Part shown: positions 57,938 to 64,000 of the stretch, piece by piece
Numbering within the stretch: position 1 is the first letter of the stretch
How the letters are laid out: the number at the start of each line of letters is the position of its first letter
From: Siminovitchia sediminis
Lineage (GTDB): Bacteria > Bacillota > Bacilli > Bacillales > Bacillaceae_C
Assembly: GCF_042680885.1 (NCBI RefSeq)
Contig: NZ_JBHUEO010000004.1
Span: forward strand, 62,001-126,000
Direction of reading: 5' to 3'
Length of the DNA: 64,000 bases
Program-made: the position numbers and the translations under genes
The notes under the pieces: model-generated
Seen by the model: only the letters and a program-made list of their open reading frames with translations
What the model was told of the DNA's origin: nothing
Databases searched by the model: none

Positions 57938-60294
57938 GCATCCATTTCCTCCCCAAAGTAAGCAGGGTCTGCAACTCTCTTTTCAAACCACAGCTTCAAT
58001 TCCTGATATGATGAGTAGATCAGTTGTTTTTCCAATTCCATAATCGCCTGCTTCTGTTGATAGGCCGGCGACTCTGTCAGATCTCTTTTCATTTTTACTG
58101 GATTTAACACGATTGTCCCATCTTTTATTGTAACAAATTCAAGTTCAAAAAACACTTGGGTCATAAATTGTACGGTTTCTTTTGACCAACCCCGGTAGGC
58201 TTCCAATTCTTTACCGTATCTTTTTACATCAAATGTCCTTCTTTTGGCAAGAAAAGCATAGTACCATTTAAAATGATCCCTTGTGGGAATGGTTTGAAAG
58301 AACTCCCCGCTTTCATGATAAAAATGCGCATAAATACGATCCGGCAATTTTCCTTTTACCAACTCTTCAAGTAGCTCAATGGTTGGAGGAAGATCCAAAA
58401 GAACAAGGTATTTACCGTCCAACCTAATGTTTTGTGCCTCTTCCCGACTTTTAATCCATTGGATTTGTGCCTGACTGGTGATTTGAAGCTTATTGAACGT
58501 TTGTTCCCTAAATACAACAACAGTAGTTTGGGCGGCCGGTAATTTCGGAAGCCAACTTTCTGTGTTTTTGTTTCCCCGCTTATCAAACAGCTGCCAATTA
58601 CGAATGCTTGCATCTCTAATAAATATTTGCGGCTTCTTTACATTATTCCATTCATTAATGGACAGTTCCCCGATAACAGACAGGTCAGCATCAGGGGAAA
58701 TATCGTCTGCCAGTTCTCCCATATGAAAACCGATACCGTCCAAATTCCTGCCGTCTTGTTCCAGCATGATCTTTACATGATTTTTATTAGCTCCAATTTT
58801 TCTTACATGTTGAGCTTTTAGCTGATCCATCATAAATAGCGGCTTGGGATTGTTCACCCCGTATGGAGCCAGAAGCTCCAGCTCTTGAATGGTTTGTATA
58901 TCTACTTCAGTGATAGAGGCTTTATGATCCAGCTCAGTAACAGGCTGTAAATCTTCGGGACTTAACTGATTCTTTGCTTCGGTGTTCAAACGTTCTCTTA
59001 GTTCCTTAATATCCGAAATAGAAAGAGTCATTCCGGCTGCCATAGGATGACCGCCAAAATGTTCAAGGAGATCCGAACAAGTAAGCAGGCTGGCAAATAA
59101 ATCAAAACCTCGAATACTCCTGGCCGACCCTTTCGCTTTACCTGTTTTTTCATCCAGGCCCAGCACAATCACCGGCCTGTAATACTTTTCAACAAGTCTT
59201 GAGGCTACGATCCCGATAACCCCCGGGTTCCAGCCCTCTTTTGCGAGTACAAAAACATGCTGCTCGGAAGGAGGAAAGAATGTATCTGCCATATCCATGG
59301 CTTCTTTTGTAATTTCTGAAACAAGCGTTTTTCTTTCTTCATTCATTTGTTCGATGGCAGCGGAAAGTTCCTCTGCCTCCTGAACATCGTTTGTTAACAA
59401 TAATTGTGCCGCCGGATCGGCAGAAGCGAGCCTTCCCGCAGCGTTCAACCGCGGACCAATTGTAAAACCGACAGTTTCCTCAGTCGCTTCAGCCAAATTT
59501 ACGCCAGCCGACCGGCTCAGTGCAATGAGTCCTGGTCTTTCGGTCTGGCGCAGGCATTGCAGTCCCTTTTTGACAATAAGCCGATTTTCTCCGAGCAGCG
59601 GTACAAGATCGGATATTGTCCCAATGGCAGCTAAATCAAGCAGTTCTGTTGGTGCATGGCCTAATAAAGCATGGGCAAGCTTGAAGGTTACTCCTACACC
59701 AGCGAGATCCGGAAATGGATATTGTGTATCATTGTATCTCGGATGTATAATGGCATACGCAGCGGGCAATTCAGGCTGGATTTCATGGTGATCTGTAATA
59801 ATTACATCCATGCCAAGCTGCCGGGCAACCTCTGCTTCGTGAGTAGATGCGATCCCCGTATCTACAGTAATAATTAGATTTACTCCTTCTTGAGCAGCGC
59901 GCCGGTAGGCACTTTCATTCGGACCGTAGCCTTCTGAAAAACGATTGGGAATATAAAATTGAGCGCAAGCGCCCATGTCCCTCAAAACTGTCATCAACAG
60001 CGCAGTACTCGTCACACCATCAGCATCATAGTCTCCATATACTAAAATTTTCTCTTGATCTTGAATCGCTTTGTGAATTCGCTCCACTGCTATTTTCATA
60101 TCCTGCATCAAAAAAGGATCATGAAAATCTTCCTTTTCAATATGTAAAAAGCGATAAGCGTCAACAGGGTCTTTGATTCCCCGGTTGATTAACAAACTGG
60201 CAGTGAGCGGAGATATACGAAGTTCGCCGGTTAATGCAGCAACCGCCTTCTCATCCGCTTTCTGAACGATCCAGCGAGTTTTTGATTCTAACAT
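57928..60294 (-). CDS. recJ: RecJ, single-strand-specific 5'-3' exonuclease
   Basis: DHH-family nuclease in repair and recombination. 788 residues: KILVYGDYDADGVTSTALLM (motif I, about 78-97), NLIITVDTGI, MDVIITDHHEIQPELP (DHH, about 155), GVGVTFKLAHALLG, DLAAIGTISDLVPL (about 220) and the DHHA1 part LEHFGGHPMAAGMTLS (about 412-427). Firmicute members carry an extra C-terminal domain, present here (about 560-788). ATG 60294 has GAGGGAG ahead. Its sigma-A promoter is just upstream; apt overlaps its end. Confidence 0.96.
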   Translation of the reverse strand: MLESKTRWIVQKADEKAVAALTGELRISPLTASLLINRGIKDPVDAYRFLHIEKEDFHDPFLMQDMKIAVERIHKAIQDQEKILVYGDYDADGVTSTALLMTVLRDMGACAQFYIPNRFSEGYGPNESAYRRAAQEGVNLIITVDTGIASTHEAEVARQLGMDVIITDHHEIQPELPAAYAIIHPRYNDTQYPFPDLAGVGVTFKLAHALLGHAPTELLDLAAIGTISDLVPLLGENRLIVKKGLQCLRQTERPGLIALSRSAGVNLAEATEETVGFTIGPRLNAAGRLASADPAAQLLLTNDVQEAEELSAAIEQMNEERKTLVSEITKEAMDMADTFFPPSEQHVFVLAKEGWNPGVIGIVASRLVEKYYRPVIVLGLDEKTGKAKGSARSIRGFDLFASLLTCSDLLEHFGGHPMAAGMTLSISDIKELRERLNTEAKNQLSPEDLQPVTELDHKASITEVDIQTIQELELLAPYGVNNPKPLFMMDQLKAQHVRKIGANKNHVKIMLEQDGRNLDGIGFHMGELADDISPDADLSVIGELSINEWNNVKKPQIFIRDASIRNWQLFDKRGNKNTESWLPKLPAAQTTVVVFREQTFNKLQITSQAQIQWIKSREEAQNIRLDGKYLVLLDLPPTIELLEELVKGKLPDRIYAHFYHESGEFFQTIPTRDHFKWYYAFLAKRRTFDVKRYGKELEAYRGWSKETVQFMTQVFFELEFVTIKDGTIVLNPVKMKRDLTESPAYQQKQAIMELEKQLIYSSYQELKLWFEKRVADPAYFGEEMDAWT

Positions 60295-60318
60295 TCACTC
60301 ACTCCCTCAGACTAACTT

Positions 60319-60347
60319 ATTATACAAAATGGCGCGGTCCCTTTCAA
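60319..60347 (-). promoter_or_regulatory. Sigma-A promoter of recJ
   Basis: Minus-strand TTGAAA (60342-60347), 17 bases, TATAAT (60319-60324), about 25 bases before the start. Confidence 0.8.
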
Positions 60348-60465
60348 TAAACCAAGGGGATATAAAAAATAGCACAAGAGCCACTCCAGCAAGACGTTAG
60401 CGCATAGAGACGAACAATTCACCATGTGAATCCTCTTCCTGTCAAATAATTTGTCCCAAACCTCA

Positions 60466-60492
60466 AAAAAGCCGCAGAAAATGCGGCTTTTT
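60466..60492 (-). terminator. Terminator of secDF
   Basis: Eleven-bp perfect stem AAAAAGCCGCA/TGCGGCTTTTT, 5-base loop, with an A-run beyond it that reads as a U-run on the minus strand. It stands about 40 bases past the secDF stop. The remaining gap up to the recJ promoter shows only a short palindrome (ATTCACATGGTGAAT). Confidence 0.88.
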
Positions 60493-60530
60493 ATTTGATG
60501 CGATGCTAATTTGCTTAAGTTGTCAAATAT

Positions 60531-62798
60531 TTACACTTGGGGTTCGTCTGACCACTTCTTCTTTTCTTTAACCGTTTTGATCGGTCCTTTTTTCTTCAAC
60601 TCTTTCACTTTAAGGTCATACCACAGTTGGGCAGCAATAAAGATTGATGAATAGGTTCCTGCCAGAAGTCCTACAAGCAGAGCTACTGAAAAGTTTCGAA
60701 TCGACTCGCTGCCGAAAACCAATAAAGCAACAACTGTCACAATAACTGTCAGGATGGTATTGATGGAGCGAGTCAAGGTCTGGCGAAGACCCCTGTTCAC
60801 TACATCTGCGATGTCCTGCTCAGTTTTCAACCGTTTTTTCGCTCTCATATTTTCACGAATCCGGTCAAATGTGACAATTGTGTCATTGATAGAGTAACCG
60901 ACAATGGTCAGGACTGCTGCAATAAAAGTTAAATCCACTTCCAAACGCGTTAAGCTGAAGAAAGCTACAATGAAAAATGCATCATGAGCAAGCCCGACAA
61001 CAGAAGCAATCCCCATCCTGGATTCAAAGCGGAAAGTAACATATATGATAATACCCAATGCAGCAATACTCAGTGCATAAAATGCATTATTGGCCAGTTC
61101 CTTTCCAACTGTCGGTGAAACTGTACTGACATTCGGCTCTACACCATATTTCTTTTCAAAATGGTCCTGCAGCCCGGCAATTTCCTCCTTGGACATGGCC
61201 CCTTTATATTTGGCCACACCTATTTCCTGTTCGTTCCCCGACAGAACAATGTCATCTGCCGGCATTCCAATTGAGTCCAGCTCTGCCTTCAGTTCGTCTG
61301 CAGACAATGTTTGTCCCGCATTGATTTCGACCCGTGTTCCGCTGGAAAAGTCGATTCCCAGGTTTAGCCGAAACATCCCCAGAATTACAGCGCCTGCCAC
61401 AAGCAAAACAATGGAAAATGCATAAAATTTCTTTCTGCTTCTAACGAAATCAAACCGGTCAAACGGAGTCTTCAGGTTATATGCAGCAATGTTCTCAGAC
61501 AGGTCATGAATCTCGGATTTCTTTACACCAAACCATCCCGGTCTGTTGTTAAAGAAATTACTGTTGATCCAGAGGCCGAGAAGCAGTCTTGAACCATAGA
61601 CTGCAGTTAAAAAGCTCATTAATATACTCAATATGAGCATAGTTGCGAAGCCTTTAACGGAACTCGTACCAAAATAAAAGAGTACTGCTCCTGCCAGCAG
61701 TGTCGTAAGATTGGCGTCAAAAATTGAAACAAAAGAGGATTTATTCCCAGCCTTAAAAGCCGACCGCAATGACCTGCCGAGACGAATCTCTTCCTTTAGC
61801 CTCTCGTACGTAAGGATGTTTGCATCCACCGCCATCCCGACACCGAGAATTAAAGCTGCTATACCGGGCAGCGTCAAAACCCCGTTCATCAAATTAAAAA
61901 TGAGCAGGATTAAATATATATAGACACTAAGAGTGATGGAAGCAATGATCCCCGGAAACCGATAATAGAATATCATAAACAGGAATATCATCGCGATGCC
62001 AATGATACCCGCGGTAACAGTTTTATCCATTGCCTGTTCCCCAAATTGCGCCCCGACGGATGTGGAATACACCTCAGTCAATTTAACAGGCAGGGCGCCT
62101 GCATTCAGAAGGTTTGCAAGATTTTCGGCTTCTTCCACTGTGAAATTGCCTTCAATGGTAACATCCGTTTCGTTGAAAACCTCATTGACATTTGGTGCCG
62201 AAATCAATTTGGAATTGCCGGTGGCAACGGCCTCTTCATATGAATCGACCCCTTCTTCAAAATCCATCCAAATGGCCAACTGATTATTGGGCCTCATACT
62301 GACAATCTTCTCTGTTACTTCTCTGAATTTATCCCGATCCTTCAGCTTAACAAGGACTATAGGCTGATTTGTCTCCGGATTGAAACTCTGCTTTGCAGCA
62401 CCTTCGACTAAATCCGTTCCATCCAGCATAATGTTGTCGTTCACATCTCTAAAGGTTAAGGTTGCTTGTGTACCAAGCATTTCCCTTGCTTCGTTCTGAT
62501 CTTCAACTCCGGCCAGCTGAACCCTGATCCGGTTATTCCCCTCGATTTGAATATTTGGTTCACTTACTCCCAGAGTGTTTACCCTGCGGTTAAGAGCTTC
62601 AGTTGTATGAACCAGTGTTTCACGGTTAATTTCCTGCCCCTCTTTAGCAGGCTCTGCCTCATACAAAACTTCGAAACCGCCTTGGAGATCAAGGCCCAGC
62701 TTAATGCCATTTACAATATTGGTTGTGGTCGTGCCCGAGATTCCTGCAAGAAAAATCACTATAAGGAAAAAGGCTACGATTCTGCTTCGTTTAACCAT
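60531..62798 (-). CDS. secDF: SecDF, fused protein-export membrane component
   Basis: Proton-driven accessory of the Sec translocase, SecD and SecF fused in one 755-residue chain as in Bacillus. SecD half: helix 1 (IVAFFLIVIFLAGISG), LGLDLQGGFEVLYEAE (D1 motif, about 33-48), periplasmic P1 region, GIAALILGVGMAVDANILTYERLKEE (D5, about 312-337). SecF half begins near 435 with RFDFVRSRKKFYAFSIVLLVAGAV, FRLNLGIDFSSGTRVEI, and AVLTIVGYSINDTIVTFDRIREN (about 636-658). ATG 62798 has AAGGGGGACAT ahead. Confidence 0.97.
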   Translation of the reverse strand: MVKRSRIVAFFLIVIFLAGISGTTTTNIVNGIKLGLDLQGGFEVLYEAEPAKEGQEINRETLVHTTEALNRRVNTLGVSEPNIQIEGNNRIRVQLAGVEDQNEAREMLGTQATLTFRDVNDNIMLDGTDLVEGAAKQSFNPETNQPIVLVKLKDRDKFREVTEKIVSMRPNNQLAIWMDFEEGVDSYEEAVATGNSKLISAPNVNEVFNETDVTIEGNFTVEEAENLANLLNAGALPVKLTEVYSTSVGAQFGEQAMDKTVTAGIIGIAMIFLFMIFYYRFPGIIASITLSVYIYLILLIFNLMNGVLTLPGIAALILGVGMAVDANILTYERLKEEIRLGRSLRSAFKAGNKSSFVSIFDANLTTLLAGAVLFYFGTSSVKGFATMLILSILMSFLTAVYGSRLLLGLWINSNFFNNRPGWFGVKKSEIHDLSENIAAYNLKTPFDRFDFVRSRKKFYAFSIVLLVAGAVILGMFRLNLGIDFSSGTRVEINAGQTLSADELKAELDSIGMPADDIVLSGNEQEIGVAKYKGAMSKEEIAGLQDHFEKKYGVEPNVSTVSPTVGKELANNAFYALSIAALGIIIYVTFRFESRMGIASVVGLAHDAFFIVAFFSLTRLEVDLTFIAAVLTIVGYSINDTIVTFDRIRENMRAKKRLKTEQDIADVVNRGLRQTLTRSINTILTVIVTVVALLVFGSESIRNFSVALLVGLLAGTYSSIFIAAQLWYDLKVKELKKKGPIKTVKEKKKWSDEPQV

Positions 62799-62879
62799 GA
62801 AAAATATGTCCCCCTTGAAAGAAGAGCAGCCAGAAACTCTTTTTGTCTGATTTGATTATGGAGCAGATGGTAAATTGTG

Positions 62880-63206
62880 TCAATCAGCTTTATCTGCTCG
62901 TAATAGTTCTTGGAGATCTTCGCTCTCTAAATCATCCAGAGAGTTTGAGCCCCGAAATGCTTCCATCGTCGCGAAATGCATAAAATCGCCTGTCTTTAAG
63001 GAAAGGATATCTGAAACCAATTCATAGATTCTGATACCTTCTTTAGGCTTTTTCCACGTTTTTTCAGTTAAAAATTTCCAAAGATGGGTTACAGAAACTT
63101 CTTCGTAGCCAAGTACTGCAAATTCCTCCACTTTGCTGGCTAAAGCCGGCTGGAGTCTATGAAAATAATCATCATATTCGTGCTTATTCTTTTGTTCAGC
63201 CATCAT
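62880..63206 (-). CDS. comN: ComN (YrzD), post-transcriptional regulator of competence
   Basis: 108 residues: YDDYFHRLQPALASKVEEFAVLGYEEVSVTHLWKFLTEKTWKKPKEGIRIYELVSDILSLKTGDFMHFATMEAFRG. This matches the ComN family, which in B. subtilis promotes comE mRNA function and ComEA localisation at poles and septa. Position between secDF and spoVB is the conserved one. ATG 63206 has AAGGGTGG ahead; the next codon is also ATG. Acidic C-terminus, no cofactor motif. Confidence 0.9.
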   Translation of the reverse strand: MMAEQKNKHEYDDYFHRLQPALASKVEEFAVLGYEEVSVTHLWKFLTEKTWKKPKEGIRIYELVSDILSLKTGDFMHFATMEAFRGSNSLDDLESEDLQELLRADKAD

Positions 63207-63318
63207 CAGACCACCCTTCTTTTAACAGTACAACCGTGAACTTGTCATGCTTTGTCCAAGTCCATGCATATACATAATTGTAATCGAAATGAGCATATTT
63301 GAGAAGGCAGGGAAACAG

Positions 63319-64000
63319 ATGTCAAAGTTTCTGAAAGGCACATTGATTTTGATGGCTGCAGGACTTGTGACGAGGCTGTTGGGATTTATCAACAGAATCG
63401 TGCTTGCCCGTGTGGTCGGAGAAGAAGGGGTAGGTTTATATATGATGGCCTATCCAACTTTGATTCTAGTTGTAACCATTACACAGCTGGGATTGCCGGT
63501 TGCGATTTCCAAAGCTGTAGCAGAAGCGGATATAAAAGGGGACCAGCAAAAAATCAAAAGAATTCTTGCTGTTTCCCTGGCTGTAACAGGTACTTTATCA
63601 TTGATTTTCACACCAGCTTTATTCATATTGGGACCTTTGCTTTCCAATATACTTTTTACAGATTCCAGAACAATATATCCGTTGCTGGCGATTACACCGA
63701 TTATTCCTATTGTAGCTGTATCCTCGGTCATCCGAGGCTATTTTCAAGGGAAACAAAATATGAAACCATCAGCTGTCTCCCAAGTCCTGGAGCAGGCTGT
63801 TCGTATTACGCTCATTGCCTTCTTAACAAAAACTTTCCTTCCCTATGGAATCGAATATGCGGCGGCGGCTGCCATGGTGGCATCTGTCATTGGGGAATTG
63901 ATCTCACTCTTATATTTATTCGCTATGTTTAAATTGAAGAAAAGATTTCCTGTCAGGAAAAACTTTTGGCATGCATTGAAAGGCGGAAGAACAACATTTC
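63319..64000 (+). CDS. spoVB: SpoVB, stage V sporulation protein (partial, 3' end outside window)
   Basis: MOP-superfamily flippase needed for spore cortex formation. The 227 visible residues start SKFLKGTLILMAAGLVTRLLGF with INRIVLARVVGEEGVGLYMMAYPTLILV, about six membrane helices so far, RGYFQGKQNMKPSAVSQVLEQAVRI near 135-160. Family length is about 520, so more than half is cut off by the right edge. ATG 63319 has GGCAGGGA ahead. It is divergent from comN as in B. subtilis. A mother-cell (sigma-E) promoter is expected; only weak candidates were seen. Confidence 0.93.
   Translation, partial: MSKFLKGTLILMAAGLVTRLLGFINRIVLARVVGEEGVGLYMMAYPTLILVVTITQLGLPVAISKAVAEADIKGDQQKIKRILAVSLAVTGTLSLIFTPALFILGPLLSNILFTDSRTIYPLLAITPIIPIVAVSSVIRGYFQGKQNMKPSAVSQVLEQAVRITLIAFLTKTFLPYGIEYAAAAAMVASVIGELISLLYLFAMFKLKKRFPVRKNFWHALKGGRTTF

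Noticed and set aside
1..64000. CRISPR arrays, insertion sequences, prophage genes, tRNA or rRNA genes
   Set aside because: No regularly spaced repeats, transposase or integrase motifs, or tRNA/rRNA-like sequence was noticed in the window.

Overview
The window is a piece of a core chromosome from an endospore-forming member of the Bacillaceae (Bacillus sensu lato). Low-to-medium GC, strong AGGAGG-type ribosome sites, frequent TTG/GTG starts, sporulation genes (gpr, sda, sigK, spoVB), a competence operon (comEA-EB-EC, comER, comN) and gene order close to the Bacillus subtilis yqeV-yqeG and yrrS-spoVB regions all point that way. No phage, insertion sequence, CRISPR array, rRNA or tRNA gene was seen. 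Most genes lie on the minus strand. All family names come from reading the translated sequence and remembered gene order; no database search was run.

Layout. 1-8 kb: mtaB (cut by the left edge), rsmE, prmA and the hrcA-grpE-dnaK-dnaJ heat-shock operon behind a perfect CIRCE operator. 8-13 kb: hemW, lepA, yqxA, gpr and the opposing rpsT. The usual spoIIP between gpr and yqxA is missing. 13-19 kb: holA, yqzM, the comE operon and comER. 19-24 kb: an overlapping housekeeping operon (yqeG-yqeH-aroE-yqeI-nadD-yqeK-rsfS-yqeM). 24-26 kb: sda with a cluster of DnaA boxes, a small unknown gene and an uninterrupted sigK. 26-28 kb: an M3 oligoendopeptidase on the plus strand.

28-40 kb: mtnN, yrrS, pbpI, greA, trmR, mltG, yrzB, ruvX, ireB, alaS (T-box leader), a YrrI-type AI-2E-family membrane protein and two small genes; yrrN, yrrO and udk, which separate trmR from greA in B. 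subtilis, are absent. 40-46 kb: recD2, a TPR protein, mnmA, iscS-type desulfurase, cymR and a YczE-like membrane protein. 46-55 kb: rarA, tcdA, a 6S RNA gene, aspS-hisS behind a T-box leader, yrzK and a lipoprotein amidase. 55-64 kb: dtd, relA, apt, recJ, secDF, comN and the start of spoVB.

Functionally the genes cover translation fidelity and tRNA modification (mtaB, tcdA, trmR, mnmA, alaS, aspS, hisS, dtd), ribosome maturation (rsmE, prmA, rsfS, yqeH, yqeI, lepA, rpsT), protein folding and export (hrcA operon, secDF), DNA replication and repair (holA, recD2, rarA, recJ, ruvX), nucleotide and stringent metabolism (apt, relA, nadD, mtnN), competence and sporulation. I found no clearly new multi-gene system. 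The points most worth a second look are regulatory or are local gene losses: the overlapping Asp/His specifier in the hisS leader, the DnaA-box array before sda, the missing spoIIP, the missing yrrN-yrrO-udk block and an unexplained inverted repeat upstream of yqzM.
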